DNA from: Massilia varians
Lineage (GTDB): Bacteria; Pseudomonadota; Gammaproteobacteria; Burkholderiales; Burkholderiaceae_D
Length of the DNA stretch: 64,000 nucleotides
Direction of reading: 5' to 3'
Assembly: GCF_027923905.1 (NCBI RefSeq)
Contig: NZ_AP026966.1
Coordinates: 4,279,001 to 4,343,000 of the forward strand
The position numbers and the translations under genes are program-made. How positions within the stretch are numbered: position 1 is the stretch's first letter; each line of letters begins with the position of its first letter. The notes under the pieces are model-generated. The model had not been told where the DNA came from. It was given only the letters and a program-made list of their open reading frames with translations, and made no database searches. Shown here one piece after another: positions 25,157-37,600 of this stretch.

Positions 25157-26680
25157 TTACTCCGCCGTGGCCGGACGGTTGAGGTTGAGCTGATTGGTGG
25201 CCGCATCCTCGACGCCCTTGCTGCCGCCCTTGTGGCGCGCCGATTCCTGGCGGTCGAGGTATTCCGGGGTCACGTCGCCGGTCACGTAGACGCCGTCGAA
25301 GCAGGAGGCCTCGAAATTCTTCAGCGCCGGGTTGACGTCCGAGATCGCCTTCTTGAGCGCATCCACGTCCTGGTAGACCAGGCGGTCGGCGGTGATCTCC
25401 GCGCAGATTTCCTCATTGGTGCGGCCGTGGGCGATCAGCTCGTCGCGGGTCGGCATGTCGATGCCGTACACGTTCGGGTACAGCACCGGCGGCGCGGCCG
25501 AAGCGAAGAACACCTTGCGCGCGCCGGCGTCGCGCGCCATTTGCACGATCTCGCGGCTGGTGGTGCCGCGCACGATCGAGTCGTCGACCAGCAGCACGTT
25601 CTTGTCCTTGAATTCGGAGGCGATCGCGTTGAGCTTCTGGCGCACCGACTTCTTGCGCATGTTCTGGCCCGGCATGATGAAGGTGCGGCCGATGTAGCGG
25701 TTCTTGATGAAGCCTTCGCGGTACTCGACACCGAGCTTCAGCGCCAGCTGGATCGCGGCCGGACGCGAGGAATCGGGGATCGGCATCACGACGTCGATCT
25801 CGTCGACCGGGATCTCCTTGCGGATCTTGTCGGCCAGGTATTCGCCCATCCGCAGGCGGGTCGCGTAGACCGAGGCGCCATCGATCACCGAGTCCGGACG
25901 GGCCAGGTAGACGTACTCGAAGGCGCAAGGGTTCAGCGACGGGTTCTCGGCGCACTGGCGCTCGTGCAGCTGGCCGTCGTTGGTGATGAACACCGCTTCG
26001 CCCGGCGCGATGTCGCGCACGAAGCGGAAGCCCAGGCCTTCCAGCGCCACCGATTCGCTCGCCACCAGGTACTCAAGGCCATGCTCGCCCTCGTTCACGC
26101 CCAGGCACAGCGGACGGATGCCGAACGGGTCGCGGAAGGACAGCATGCCGTGGCCGGCGATCTGCGCCACCACGGCGTACGCCCCGCGCACGCGGCGATG
26201 CACCGCCGCCACCGCCTTGAAGATGGCGTCGGTGTCCAGCTTGTAGCCGTCGGCCGCTTCCTGGATCTCGTGGGCCAGCACGTTGAGCAGCACTTCCGAA
26301 TCGGAATCGGTATTGATGTGGCGGCGGTCGTTCTTGAACAGCTCTTCCTTGAGCTGGGCCTGGTTGGTCAGGTTGCCGTTGTGGGCCAAGGTGATGCCGA
26401 AGGGCGCGTTCACGTAGAACGGCTGCGCCTCTTCCTCGCTCGAGGAGCCGGCGGTCGGATAGCGGCAGTGGCCGATACCGGTATTGCCCTGCAGCGTACG
26501 CATGTTGCGGGTACGGAACACGTCGCGCACGAGGCCGTTGGCCTTGTACATCGAGAACATGCTGCTGTGATTGGTTGCAATACCCGCCGCGTCCTGGCCG
26601 CGGTGCTGCAGCAGCAGCAATGCGTCATACAGAAGCTGGTTGACGGGATTGTTCGAGACGACGCCGACGATGCCACACAT
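25157..26680 (-). CDS. purF: Amidophosphoribosyltransferase
   Basis: A 507-residue enzyme for the first committed step of purine synthesis: glutamine plus PRPP to phosphoribosylamine. The N-terminal glutaminase nucleophile is Cys2 (MCGIVGVV). The glutaminase domain spans about 1-230 ([22 protein letters not shown]). The phosphoribosyltransferase domain has the PRPP loop [18 protein letters not shown]. It stands in the conserved cvpA-purF order: it begins 50 bp after cvpA and ends 4 bp before the PLP enzyme gene. Confidence 0.97.
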   Translation of the reverse strand: MCGIVGVVSNNPVNQLLYDALLLLQHRGQDAAGIATNHSSMFSMYKANGLVRDVFRTRNMRTLQGNTGIGHCRYPTAGSSSEEEAQPFYVNAPFGITLAHNGNLTNQAQLKEELFKNDRRHINTDSDSEVLLNVLAHEIQEAADGYKLDTDAIFKAVAAVHRRVRGAYAVVAQIAGHGMLSFRDPFGIRPLCLGVNEGEHGLEYLVASESVALEGLGFRFVRDIAPGEAVFITNDGQLHERQCAENPSLNPCAFEYVYLARPDSVIDGASVYATRLRMGEYLADKIRKEIPVDEIDVVMPIPDSSRPAAIQLALKLGVEYREGFIKNRYIGRTFIMPGQNMRKKSVRQKLNAIASEFKDKNVLLVDDSIVRGTTSREIVQMARDAGARKVFFASAAPPVLYPNVYGIDMPTRDELIAHGRTNEEICAEITADRLVYQDVDALKKAISDVNPALKNFEASCFDGVYVTGDVTPEYLDRQESARHKGGSKGVEDAATNQLNLNRPATAE

Positions 26681-26730
26681 GGTGCGCTCCTAAAACTGGA
26701 CTGCTTGATTACGAAAGGTGAATACCGAAT

Positions 26731-27219
26731 TTAGAATCTGATGTGCTGCCCCAGGGCAGCAGGGAGAAAGGGTTTGACCGTACGCGCCCCGGTTTCCGCC
26801 ATCGGCGAGAACAGCGCATTCCTCCAGAAATCCTGTTGCGGGATGGACGTCATCCCACACAATATGACGGCGGCCAGCACGATTACAATGCCGCGCGCCA
26901 ATCCAAACAATCCACCCAGGCCGCGGTCCGCAAGGCTCAGGCCGGTTGCCGCGATCAGGGCCCCGATCGCCAGCGACAGCAGGCCCATCAGGATGCGCAC
27001 GCCGAGGAACAGCAGCACGAAGGCCATGATCAGGCGCGCGGTCTCGCCGGGCAACAGTTCCGGCAACAGCGGCGCCAGTTGCGCGCCGTAGGCGTTCGCC
27101 ACCACGAAGGCCACGATCCAGCCCAGCAGCGACAGGATCTCCTTGACCAGCCCGCGCAGGGTGGAAATGACGACCGACGATACCAGTACGAACAAGACCA
27201 GGTAATCGAAAATCGTCAC
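26731..27219 (-). CDS. cvpA: CvpA family membrane protein
   Basis: A 162-residue inner-membrane protein with four to five helices, the same length as E. coli CvpA, needed there for colicin V production and envelope homeostasis. It begins with TIFDYLVLFVLVSSVVISTLRGLVKE, matching the family's DY...SLxRGxxRE pattern, and has GLSLADRGLGGLFGLARGIVIV. The GTG at 27219 is chosen as start because it gives the family N-terminus and has AAGGG upstream; a TTG at 27240 is possible. It is upstream of purF, as in enterobacteria. Confidence 0.9.
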   Translation of the reverse strand: MTIFDYLVLFVLVSSVVISTLRGLVKEILSLLGWIVAFVVANAYGAQLAPLLPELLPGETARLIMAFVLLFLGVRILMGLLSLAIGALIAATGLSLADRGLGGLFGLARGIVIVLAAVILCGMTSIPQQDFWRNALFSPMAETGARTVKPFLPAALGQHIRF

Positions 27220-27247
27220 GCTGCCAGCCCTTGCCTGCAATCCTGGA

Positions 27248-28195
27248 TCAGAGCGGCACCATGGTGCCGGACAAGCCCATCGCGATGAGCTTGGAGCGGA
27301 TCTTCTCGCCCTCTTCCTTGGTGTACGGACCGACGCGCACGCGAATCAGGTCGCCGGAACGTTCGGTGAAGGAGGACACGCCGGCGTCGCGCAGGCGGCC
27401 CTGCAGTTCGTCGACCTTCTGCTGGGTAGCCAGCGCGGCCACCTGCACCACGTATTTCTGCGACGGGCCGCTGGCCTTCACCACTGGCTTGCCCTCCAGG
27501 ATGGCCATGGCGCGGGCGGCGTCGTTCTGCACTGGGACCGGGGCCGGATGGGCGGCAACCGGCTTGACCGGCGGCTTCTCGACCGGCTTTTCCAACTTCT
27601 TCAGCTCCAGCTCGGCGACCTTCGGATGCGCATCAAACTTCGGCTCGCGCTTGGGTTCGGGCTTGACCGGTTCCGCCTTGGGCTCGGCTTTTGCCACGGC
27701 GGGTTCGGCGCGGGCGGTGTCGAGGGTGCGGACCGGCGCCGGATCGGCCGGCGGCGTTGCCGTCCTGGCCGCGGGCGCGGGCGGCTGGGCCGAGGCGAGG
27801 GTCGGGTCGTCGGTGGGCTCGACGATTTCCTCGTCGCTGTCGACGCTGGCCGCGGCCGGCACCGGCAGCGCCGCCGCCTTGTCCTTCGACGGGATGTTGA
27901 TCGCGATGTCGGCGCCGAGCGGCTTGGGCTCGGAATCGAGCAGCATCGGCAGGCCGACCGCCGCGGCGAGGGCCAGCGCGATCGCGCCTACCAGGCGGCG
28001 GCGCGCGCGCTTCTTCTCGGGCAGGATCGGATCGGCGCCGCCGCGGCCGCGGCCGCGGGTGGCGCCATCGCCGGCGTGGGACGCGCGCTTGGCGCGGGCC
28101 TGCTGCCCATAGGCGGCATCGTCGTCCTTGACGAAGTGGCCGCTGTCCCGGACAGTGTCTTGCTTGTTTTTGCTACCGAACGAGAACAAGCCCAT
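27248..28195 (-). CDS. dedD: SPOR-domain cell-division-associated protein (DedD-like)
   Basis: A 315-residue single-pass membrane protein. Residues 1-65 are cytoplasmic and basic (RGRGRGG, KKRARRR), one helix follows (LVGAIALALAAAVGLPML), then a Pro/Ala/Lys-rich periplasmic spacer, and the last 75 residues are a SPOR domain (YVVQVAALATQQKVDELQ and DLIRVRVGPYTKEEG). SPOR domains bind denuded peptidoglycan at the division septum. The folC-dedD-cvpA-purF order is conserved. It lies 12 bp after folC. Confidence 0.9.
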   Translation of the reverse strand: MGLFSFGSKNKQDTVRDSGHFVKDDDAAYGQQARAKRASHAGDGATRGRGRGGADPILPEKKRARRRLVGAIALALAAAVGLPMLLDSEPKPLGADIAINIPSKDKAAALPVPAAASVDSDEEIVEPTDDPTLASAQPPAPAARTATPPADPAPVRTLDTARAEPAVAKAEPKAEPVKPEPKREPKFDAHPKVAELELKKLEKPVEKPPVKPVAAHPAPVPVQNDAARAMAILEGKPVVKASGPSQKYVVQVAALATQQKVDELQGRLRDAGVSSFTERSGDLIRVRVGPYTKEEGEKIRSKLIAMGLSGTMVPL

Positions 28196-28207
28196 GCGTA
28201 TTAAGAA

Positions 28208-29506
28208 TCAGTGTAGAGAGTGTTTGCGGGCCGCCATGACGCCGGCGACCGTGTAGAACGAGCCAAAGACCACAATTCTATCATTCTCCCCAGCGCGGCT
28301 CACGGCATTCGCATAGGCGTCCGCCGGCGTGGCGAAGGTGGTGACCGAAAAATCACCCTCTTTCGCGCCCGCGGGCTTGATTGCCGCCAGCTTTTCCGCC
28401 AGTTGCTGCGGCTGCGCCGAGCGCGGCGAGGGCAGCGCGGTCACGCACCAGTGGTCGACGATGCCCTTCAAGGGCGCAATCACGGCCTCGATGTCCTTGT
28501 CTTCCATGATGCCGAATACCGCGTAGGTGTAGCGGTGGAAGCCCATGTTGCCGAGGTTGTGCGCGAGGGCGGCGCTAGCATGCGGGTTGTGGGCCACGTC
28601 CAGCACCTGGGTCGGACGGCCCGGCAGCACCTGGAAGCGTCCCGGCAGCTCGACCATGGCCAGGCCCGCGCGCACTTCCTGCGCGCCGCACGGCAGCTGC
28701 ATGCGCAGCACCTCGAGGGCGGCCAGCGCGGCCGAGGCGTTGAGCAGCTGGTTGGCGCCGCGCAGGGCCGGATAGGCCAGCGAATTGCGGCGCTGCCCGC
28801 GCCCGCCATAGCTCCACTGCTGCTGGTCGCCCTGGTAGTTGAAGTCGCGCCCCAGCAGCCACAGGTCGGCGCCGATGCTTTCGGCATGCCGGATCAGCGA
28901 TTGCGGCGGCACCGGGTCGCTGCAGATCGCGGCCTTCCCCGGGCGGAAAATGCCGGCCTTTTCAAAACCGATCTTCTCGCGGGTGTCGCCGAGGTAGTCG
29001 GTGTGATCGATGTCGACGCTGGTGACGATCGCCACGTCGGCGTCGACCACGTTGACGGCGTCGAGGCGCCCGCCCAGGCCGACCTCGAGGATGGCGACGT
29101 CCACGTTTGCCTGGGAGATCAGGTGCATGATCGCCAGCGTGGTGAATTCGAAGTAGGTCAGCGACACCTCGCCGCGCGCGCTTTCGACTACGTCGAAGCT
29201 GGCCACCAGCGCTTCATCGGTGGCCATCTCGCCGTTGATGCGGGCGCGCTCGTTGAAGTCGAGGAAGTGCGGCTTGATGTACAGGCCCACGCGGTAGCCG
29301 GACTGCAGCAGGACGGCTTCGAGCATGGCGCAGGTCGAGCCCTTGCCGTTGGTGCCGGCCACCATGATCACGGGGCAGCTGAAGGCGAGCCCCATGCGCT
29401 CCTTGACGGCGCGGACACGGTCGAGGCCCATGTCGATGTGGGTTTCGGCATGGCGCGACTCGAGCAGCGCCAGCCAGTCGGGCAAGGTGGTCGGGAGAGT
29501 AGGCAT
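28208..29506 (-). CDS. folC: Bifunctional folylpolyglutamate synthase/dihydrofolate synthase
   Basis: A 432-residue Mur-ligase-type enzyme that adds glutamate to dihydropteroate and to folates. The ATP loop VAGTNGKGSTCAMLE is intact. Also seen are FTTLAIMHL, LEVGLGGRLDAVN, VTSVDIDHTDYLG and, in the C-terminal domain, VLDVAHNPHA. The start ATG at 29506 matches the family; the upstream in-frame extension is not conserved. It is 72 bp downstream of accD and 12 bp upstream of dedD. Confidence 0.95.
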   Translation of the reverse strand: MPTLPTTLPDWLALLESRHAETHIDMGLDRVRAVKERMGLAFSCPVIMVAGTNGKGSTCAMLEAVLLQSGYRVGLYIKPHFLDFNERARINGEMATDEALVASFDVVESARGEVSLTYFEFTTLAIMHLISQANVDVAILEVGLGGRLDAVNVVDADVAIVTSVDIDHTDYLGDTREKIGFEKAGIFRPGKAAICSDPVPPQSLIRHAESIGADLWLLGRDFNYQGDQQQWSYGGRGQRRNSLAYPALRGANQLLNASAALAALEVLRMQLPCGAQEVRAGLAMVELPGRFQVLPGRPTQVLDVAHNPHASAALAHNLGNMGFHRYTYAVFGIMEDKDIEAVIAPLKGIVDHWCVTALPSPRSAQPQQLAEKLAAIKPAGAKEGDFSVTTFATPADAYANAVSRAGENDRIVVFGSFYTVAGVMAARKHSLH

Positions 29507-29578
29507 GGGATGCGAATCGGTAGGCGTGCGGGGGAAGCACGGGTGCGGATGCCGGGACATCCGCACCTGGAACAGGGA

Positions 29579-30451
29579 TCAGGCCAGCGCGTCGGCGGCC
29601 TGGTTTTGCAGCAGTGCCAGCAGGCGGGCGATTTCCTCGCGCATCTTGCGGCGGTCGACGATCATGTCGACGGCGCCCTTCTGCACCAGGAACTCGGCGC
29701 GCTGGAAGCCTTCCGGCAGCTTCTCGCGCACGGTGTTCTCGATCACGCGCGGGCCGGCGAAGCCGATCAGGGCTTTCGGCTCGGCGATGACGACGTCGCC
29801 CATGAAGGCGAACGAGGCCGAGACGCCGCCCATGGTCGGGTCGGTCAGCACGGAGATGAACGGCAGCTTTTTCTCGGACAGCTTGGTCAGCATGGCGGTG
29901 GTCTTGGCCATCTGCATCAGCGACAGCAGGCCTTCCTGCATGCGGGCGCCGCCGGTGGCGGTGATGCAGATGAAGGGCACCTTCTGCTCCAGCGCCACCT
30001 GGGCGCCGCGCACGAAGCGTTCGCCGACGACCGAACCCATCGAGCCGCCCATGAATTCGAATTCGAAGCAGGCCACGACGACCGGCAGGCTCATGATCGA
30101 ACCGCCCTGCACGATCAGGGCATCGGTTTCGCCGGTGGCGTCCATGGCCTGCTTGAGGCGGTCCGGGTACTTCTTGCTGTCCTTGAATTTCAGGGTATCG
30201 ACCGGCAGGGTTTCCTGGCCGATGTCATAGCGGCCACCCTCGTCGAGCAGCGCATCGAGGCGCTCGCGGGCGCGGATGCGCATGTGGTGATCGCATTTGG
30301 GGCAGACGTGCTGGTTCGATTCCAGGTCGGCGCGGTACAGGACCGATTCGCACGACGGGCACTTGACCCACAGCCCTTCGGGCATGGTCTTACTCTTGGC
30401 GGCATCGGAGCGCTGGATCCGTGGGGGCAGCAGTTTTTCTAGCCAACTCAT
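29579..30451 (-). CDS. accD: Acetyl-CoA carboxylase carboxyltransferase subunit beta
   Basis: A 290-residue subunit that with AccA transfers the carboxyl group from biotin to acetyl-CoA, the first step of fatty acid synthesis. The N-terminal zinc ribbon is complete: C31, C34, C50 and C53 in CPSC and CPKC. The carboxylase core has [20 protein letters not shown] and [11 protein letters not shown]. The start ATG at 30451 is set by AAGGAG eight bases upstream. folC follows at 72 bp. Confidence 0.97.
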   Translation of the reverse strand: MSWLEKLLPPRIQRSDAAKSKTMPEGLWVKCPSCESVLYRADLESNQHVCPKCDHHMRIRARERLDALLDEGGRYDIGQETLPVDTLKFKDSKKYPDRLKQAMDATGETDALIVQGGSIMSLPVVVACFEFEFMGGSMGSVVGERFVRGAQVALEQKVPFICITATGGARMQEGLLSLMQMAKTTAMLTKLSEKKLPFISVLTDPTMGGVSASFAFMGDVVIAEPKALIGFAGPRVIENTVREKLPEGFQRAEFLVQKGAVDMIVDRRKMREEIARLLALLQNQAADALA

Positions 30452-30592
30452 CTTTTCTCCTTGCGGCAAGTCTTCGAAGTGGCGGTAGTGTAGCCGCAAG
30501 CGTGCCGCTTGTCGAATCATGTCGCCCTGCCAATTAGCATTCCGACATGATTGCTCCGCACTCCCTGGTACCCGTGTTACGCGTCGAAGCGC

Positions 30593-30865
30593 CTACTTGC
30601 CGTCCACTTCGCTGGTCGTGAATTCGAATCCGCCGACCTTGCCGGCAACGATGTTGTAGACCCAGGCGCCGACTGCGGTGAAGACGAAGCCGAGGAGGGT
30701 GTACAGGATCGGCATCAGGATCAGCATTGCCAGCGAAAAGCCTTGCCCGCTGGCAGTCGCGGGAATGGCCATGATCGCCACCATCGGCAGGGACATGACC
30801 AGATAAAGGACGGCCATGACCTTGGCCGACTGGAGGACGGAAACGTGGACGATCTGTTTTTTCAT
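30593..30865 (-). CDS. Small two-helix membrane protein (DUF3566-like), function unknown
   Basis: A 90-residue protein with two membrane helices (about 17-38 and 45-72) and a short charged C-terminus. It begins KKQIVHVSVLQSAKVMAVLY. The pattern resembles small DUF3566-type membrane proteins found near trpA and accD in Burkholderiales. The gene stands between the trpA terminator and accD and is likely in its own unit. The start ATG at 30865 has a weak AGG ribosome-binding site. No function can be assigned. Confidence 0.72.
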   Translation of the reverse strand: MKKQIVHVSVLQSAKVMAVLYLVMSLPMVAIMAIPATASGQGFSLAMLILMPILYTLLGFVFTAVGAWVYNIVAGKVGGFEFTTSEVDGK

Positions 30866-30962
30866 GGCCGCCTGCCCGGTTGGTTGATAAAAGGGAACAC
30901 AGGCAATGTAACCCAAGCGCCAACAGAGGGGAATGCCCTCCGCGCATCCCATTCACCGTGCG

Positions 30963-30991
30963 TAAAAAAGGGACGCCAATCGGGCGTCCCT
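30963..30991 (-). terminator. Intrinsic terminator after trpA
   Basis: AGGGACGCC (30969-30977) pairs with GGCGTCCCT (30983-30991). On the minus strand the stem is followed by TTTTTT. It begins about 28 bp after the trpA stop and closes the fimV-truA-trpFBA series. Confidence 0.88.
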
Positions 30992-31019
30992 GCTTGCTAC
31001 GCGTCAAGCCAAACGTCGT

Positions 31020-31817
31020 TCAGGCGTCCAGCGCGCTGCGGATCCCCGAAGTAAAGTTGCGCACCGCGTCCACGGCCTGCTCCTTCGGCACCGACTCCAG
31101 CTCCTGGATGATGCGGCTGCCGATCACCACCGCATCCGCCACTTCCGCCACCGCGCGCGCGGTGGCGCCGTCGCGGATGCCGAAGCCGACGCCGATCGGC
31201 AGTTTCACGTGCTCGCGGATCGCGTTCACGCGGCGCGCCACGTCCGCGGTGTCGATGCTGCCGGCCCCGGTCACGCCCTTGAGCGAGACGTAGTAGCTGA
31301 AGCCGCCGCCGTACTGGGCCACCTGCCGCACGCGCTCGGTGGTCGAGGTCGGCGCCAGCAGGAAGATCAGATCGAGGCCGTTGGCGCGCATGGCCTCGGC
31401 AAAAGCGGCGCACTCTTCCGGCGGATAGTCGACCACGATCGCGCCATCGGCGCCCGCTTCCTTCGCGCAGCGAATGAAGTTGTCCTGGCCGATGCGCTCG
31501 ATCGGGTTGGCGTAGCCCATCAGGACCACCGGCGTCGTCGCATTCGTCTTGCGGAATTCGCGCACGAACCCGAACACGTCCTGCAGGCCGACGTTGAACT
31601 TGAGCGCGCGCTCGCAGGCGCGCTGGATCACCGGGCCCTCGGCCATCGGGTCGGAAAACGGAACGCCCAGTTCCAGGACGTCGGCGCCGCCCGCAACCAA
31701 AGCGTGCATCAGCGGCACGGTGAGCTCGGGGCCGGGATCGCCGGCGGTGATGAAGGTGACCAGGCCGGTCTTGTTCTGCGCCTTGAGGGCGGCAAAGGTC
31801 GATGCGATACGGGACAT
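31020..31817 (-). CDS. trpA: Tryptophan synthase alpha subunit
   Basis: A 265-residue TIM-barrel enzyme that splits indole-3-glycerol phosphate to indole and glyceraldehyde 3-phosphate. Visible are the acid/base region [18 protein letters not shown] (catalytic Glu and Asp), VVDYPPEE, and the phosphate-binding [11 protein letters not shown]. It starts 42 bp after trpB, its partner in the complex that channels indole. The terminator at 30963-30991 follows. Confidence 0.97.
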   Translation of the reverse strand: MSRIASTFAALKAQNKTGLVTFITAGDPGPELTVPLMHALVAGGADVLELGVPFSDPMAEGPVIQRACERALKFNVGLQDVFGFVREFRKTNATTPVVLMGYANPIERIGQDNFIRCAKEAGADGAIVVDYPPEECAAFAEAMRANGLDLIFLLAPTSTTERVRQVAQYGGGFSYYVSLKGVTGAGSIDTADVARRVNAIREHVKLPIGVGFGIRDGATARAVAEVADAVVIGSRIIQELESVPKEQAVDAVRNFTSGIRSALDA

Positions 31818-31859
31818 GCTGTTCTTTCTTTTAAAGGTTCACGATGTGCGGGAAGGCGG

Positions 31860-33084
<1,225 letters not shown>

Positions 33085-33101
<17 letters not shown>

Positions 33102-33777
33102 GATGGTTCTCACTCGATGGGATGGCGTCGGCGGCCCGCACTGCCTCGATGAAACCGGCAAGCTTGCGGGCGTCCTTGATGCCCTTCTGCGCCTCGACGC
33201 CACTGCTGACGTCGACCGCGAAAGGACGAACACGTGCCACCGCGTCAGTCGCGTTCTGTGCGTTCAACCCACCACTCAAAACGACCCGAGGCGCGAGCTC
33301 TTTTGGGACGAGAGACCAATCGAAGACCTTTCCTGCGCCGCCGTAGGCGTCCACCCAGGTATCCAGCAACAGGCCGGAGAACCAGGGGCTGGCGGCGCGG
33401 TATATACGTTCGTATTCTAGCAGTTCATCCGGGCTTGTGTCCGGCCTGACGCGGAAGGCTTTCACGAAGGGGCGCGCGACGTCCGCGGCCAGCGCCGCGC
33501 ACTGCTCGACCGTCTCGTCGCCGTGGAACTGGATCAGCGACAGCGGCGCCCGTGCGGCGACCGCCCTCACCTCCTCCAGCGTCGGGTTGACGAACAGCGC
33601 CACCGCGGAAACGAAGGGCGGCAGCGCCCGGCACAACTCGGCCGCCTGCTCGGGCGTGACGTAGCGCGGGCTTTTGGGATAAAAAACGAAACCGAGCGCG
33701 TCGGCGCCGGCAGTGACGGCCGCGCGCAGGTCTTCCACGCGCGTGATGCCGCAAATTTTGATACGGGTGCGTTGCAT
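33085..33777 (-). CDS. trpF: Phosphoribosylanthranilate isomerase
   Basis: A 230-residue TIM-barrel isomerase of the tryptophan pathway. It begins [15 protein letters not shown], with the catalytic Cys in KICGIT, and continues with [28 protein letters not shown] and VVLSGGL, then DVSSGVE. The start ATG is at 33777; a longer open frame upstream is only the shadow of truA in another frame. It overlaps trpB by 17 bp and follows truA by 23 bp. trpE, trpG, trpD and trpC are not in this window, as usual in betaproteobacteria. Confidence 0.96.
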
Positions 33778-33800
33778 GACGATCCTTGAAACTGTGCGAA

Positions 33801-34601
33801 TTACAGCCAGGGCAGCGGGTGCGAAGGCTCCTGCGGCAATCCCCACTTGGGATCGTAATCGATTTTGGCCAGGTACAGGCCGTCCGGCATGAAAGTGGGC
33901 GCCGCCACGTCGCGCGAGCGGCTCTCCAGCACTTCCTTCATCCAGCCGGGTTCGTTGCGACCCGTGCCCACATAGATGAGCGAGCCGACGATGTTGCGCA
34001 CCATGTGGTGGAGAAAAGCGCTGGCGCGCACCGTGAACACGAGCACGTCGCCGTAGCGCTGGATGCTGACCTCGTGCATCTGCTTGACCGGCGAATTGGC
34101 CTGGCAGCCCGAGGCGCGGAAGGCCGAGAAATCGTGTTCGCCGAGCAGGTACTGGCCGGCCTCGACCATGCGCTCGACGTCCAGCGGACGGAACACCCAC
34201 CCGGCCCGCCCGGCCAGCAGTGCCGACGGGTTCGGGTTGTTGTAGAGCACGTAGTGATAGGTGCGCGAGCGCGCCGAGAAGCGCGCGTGGAACTCGTTGC
34301 CGTCCGCATCGGGCACGACCTCGTGCGCCCAGCGCACCACGATCGAGTCGGGCAGGAAGGCATTCACGCCGCGCACCCAGCTCTGCATGGCACGGTCGAG
34401 ATCGGTATCGAAGTGGACCACCTGCTCGATGCCGTGCACGCCGGCGTCGGTGCGGCCGGCGCAGGTCGTGTTCAGGGGCGTGCAGGCGAACTTCTCGAGG
34501 GCGATTTCGAGCCGGTCCTGGACGGTATTGCGATCGGGCTGTTTCTGGTAGCCGCTCCAGCCCGTACCGACGTACTGGACACCCAGTGCGATGCGCCTCA
34601 C
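33801..34601 (-). CDS. truA: tRNA pseudouridine synthase A (positions 38-40)
   Basis: A 266-residue enzyme that isomerises uridine to pseudouridine in the anticodon arm. The catalytic aspartate is D52 in CAGRTDAGVHG. RRIALGVQYVGTGWSGYQ and FLHHMVRNIVGSL are also diagnostic. The start is GTG 34601, which overlaps the fimV stop codon as GTGA, so translation is coupled to fimV. trpF begins 23 bp downstream. Confidence 0.96.
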   Translation of the reverse strand: MRRIALGVQYVGTGWSGYQKQPDRNTVQDRLEIALEKFACTPLNTTCAGRTDAGVHGIEQVVHFDTDLDRAMQSWVRGVNAFLPDSIVVRWAHEVVPDADGNEFHARFSARSRTYHYVLYNNPNPSALLAGRAGWVFRPLDVERMVEAGQYLLGEHDFSAFRASGCQANSPVKQMHEVSIQRYGDVLVFTVRASAFLHHMVRNIVGSLIYVGTGRNEPGWMKEVLESRSRDVAAPTFMPDGLYLAKIDYDPKWGLPQEPSHPLPWL

Positions 34602-37600
34602 GCGAGCAGGGAGCGCATCGCGCTGGCCTTGCTCACCTGTTCGCTGCTGCCACCCTTGATGACTTCATCGAGCAGCTCGCGCGCACCTTCCTTGTCGCCG
34701 ATTTCCTGGTAGGCGATCGCGAGGTCGAGCTTGGTTTCCATTTCCATGTGTTCCGGCGAGAGCGCGGCCGGCTCCAGGGCAGGCTCGGACGACGGCGCCA
34801 GGAAGTCGGCATCGAAGGCTGCGGGCTGCTCGAAGGACGGCAGCTCGAGGTCGATGTCGGCCAGGTCGAAGCTCGGCTCGCTTGCTGCGGCGGCAGGCGT
34901 TGCGGCCGGCACGTCGTCCAGTGCGAACGGGTCTTCGTCGGCTGCCGGGCTGGCCGCCGCCGGCGGCGCGTCGAACTCGAAAGGCGCGAGCGCCGGCTGG
35001 GACAGGCTCGGCGCGGCGTTTGGTGCGGCCGGGCTGCCGAAGTCCATGGTGTCGAGGTCGAACAGCGGATCGTCCGTGCCGCTCGCGCCAGCCGTTGCGC
35101 CGAGGACGGCCGGCAGCTCTTCGTGGAACGGGGTCGCCTCGGCCACGGCGGCGGGCGCCGCCGCAGCGGGCGGCAGGCCGAAGTCCATGGTGTAGAGGTC
35201 GAACAGCCGATCCTCGTGCGCGGATTGCGCGGCAGGCGCCGGCGCCGCGTCTTCGTCGACCGCCGGCAGCGGCGGCAGCTCGAATTCGGCGGCCAGGCCG
35301 GCCATGTCGTGCTGCGCGACCGGGGCGTGCGCGGTTTCCGGCTGGACCGCGGCTTCCGGCTCGCCGAAGCTCATGTCGAAGGCGAGGTCGAAGGGCTCCT
35401 CGCTAGCGGGCGCGGGCGCGGCGGCGAGGTCGGGCGGCGGCGAGGTGACAGGGTCACCGAGCGGATCGAGCGCGAAGTCGAGGTCCGGCACGGCGGTGTC
35501 GTCCAGCGCATCGTCGCGGCCGGGGCCGGCCATGGCGATCGGCTCGGTGCTGGCGATCGGTTCGAAGCTCAGGCCGCCGAGGTCGAAATCGAGCGAGTTG
35601 TCGTCGCTGCGCTGCTCGGCCACGGGGCTGGCATCGGCCGGCAGCGTGGCATCGAAGTCCGGCAGTGCGGTGGCCTCCTGCTCCTGGTCGTGGTCCATCG
35701 CGGCGTAGGCCGCACCGGCCATGGCGCCGGCGCCGAGGGCGGCGACCGGGGCACCGCCGCGGAACGAGGCTTCGAGCTGTTGCGACAGCAGCGACTGCTG
35801 GTCACGCTCCTGCGGGCTGGGGGCCGGCGCCACCGGCGCGGCGCCGGCGGCAGCGGCATACAGCGGATTGGACGGGTCGATGCCCAGGCCGAGCGCGGCC
35901 GCCTGGGCCCACTCGTCGCCGGTGCCGCGCGTCAGGCTGTACAGCTCGCTGGCCTGGGTCTCGAAGGCGCGCAGGTCCTTGCGGGCGGCGTAGATCTCGA
36001 GCAGCTTCAGGCGCACCGCATGGCGTTCCGGATGGGTGCGCAGCGCCTCCTTCAGGATCTCCTCGGCCTGGGCGTCGCGGCCGTAGGCGATGTAGACGTC
36101 GGCTTCCGCGACCGGATCGACTTCGTTGGTGTCGAGCTGCGAGGCCGACGGTGCGAAGCTGGAATTGAACACGCTGTTGCTGGTGTCGACGCTCTGGCCG
36201 CCCGCTTCCGCGTACAGCGAGTGCGCTCCCTGGGTCGGCACGCCCAGCACCGAAGGTTCGGCAACGACGCCCTTGGCGCCATCGCCCTTCTTGCGGCGGC
36301 GCTGCGAGATGCCGAGCGCACCCAGCAGCAGGATGGCAGCGCCGCCGGCGACGACATTGATGTTGTCCATCAGCGTATCGGCAAGTCCCTTTTCCGCCGG
36401 CTTGGGTTCGGCCGGCGCGGCCGGCTTGGCCGGCTTGGCCGCCGCTGCGGGCTTGGCTGCCGGTGCGGCCGGCGTCGCGGCGCCGGCGACGGCGCCCGCC
36501 GCGGCGGCGTTCTGCACCTCGCTGCCGGAACGGCTCTTGACCGTCATCAGCTGTTCCAGCTCGTTGACGTTCTTCTCGAGTTCCTTGACGCGGGCCTGGG
36601 CCTGCTCCAGTTCGCGCTCGCGCGCGATGCTGTCTTCGGCGCTGGCGGTGGCCGCTCCCTGGGCGCCGGCGGCGGCCTGGGTGGCTTTCGACAGGCGCAA
36701 CTGGTCCTGCGATTCGTTGGCCGCGGTCGGGCGTTCCTCGACCTTGGCGGTGATCTTGCCGGCCGCGCTCTGGCCTGCCTGCGGCGTACGCTGCGGGGCG
36801 GCGTTGGCCACCTGCCCGGCCAGCTTGTTGCGGTAGGCATTGAAGTCGGCCGCGTGCGCGACCACGATGCCGCGTGCCTCGGCTTCGCCGCTGCCTCGCA
36901 GCGCGCCGGAGTCCGGCACCGACAGGATCTGGCCCGACTTCAGGCGGTTCATGTTGTTGCCGATGAAGGCGTCCGGATTGGCGCGGTACAGCGCCACCAG
37001 CATCATGTCGAGCGAGATGTCGGCCGGCTTGAGCTTGGCGGCGATCTTGCCCAGGGTATCGCCCTGGCGCACGCGGTAGCGCGACGCGGCCGCGCTGGCG
37101 GGAGCCTCGGCCGGGGCGGCGGCGCGCGGCGCCTCGCGGCGCGGCTCCGGCTGCGCCTGCTGCGGCGCCTGGCTTGGCGGCGCGGCCGGCTGCGGGGCCG
37201 CCGCGCGCGGCTGGGCGGCCGGCTGCGGCGCTGCCGGACGGGCCTCGGCCGCCGCCTGGGCCGGCTGGGTGTTGCGCAGTTCGGCCGGGTCCAGCAGGAA
37301 GGTGTATTCGCGCACCAGGCGGCCGTTGTTCCAGGACAGCTCGATCAGCATGTCCACGAAGGGCTCGTTCAGCGGCTGGGTCGAGCTGACCCGGATGAAC
37401 TGGCGGCCGGCGCGCTGCTCGACGTTGAAGCGCAGCGCCAGCAGGGCCGGGTTGAATTCGATATTGGCCGCGCGGAAGGCTTCCGGCGAGGCCAGTTTCA
37501 CTGCCATGCTCGAGGCATCCTCGCCGGCGGTCGTCGTCAGTTCGATTTCGGCACGCAGCGGCTGGCCGAGTGCCGACAGCACCGTCAGCTTCCCGAGGCC

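Noticed and set aside
33778..33800. trp attenuator or leader peptide upstream of trpF
   Set aside because: The gap is only 23 bp after truA and has no Trp-rich short ORF or alternative hairpins.
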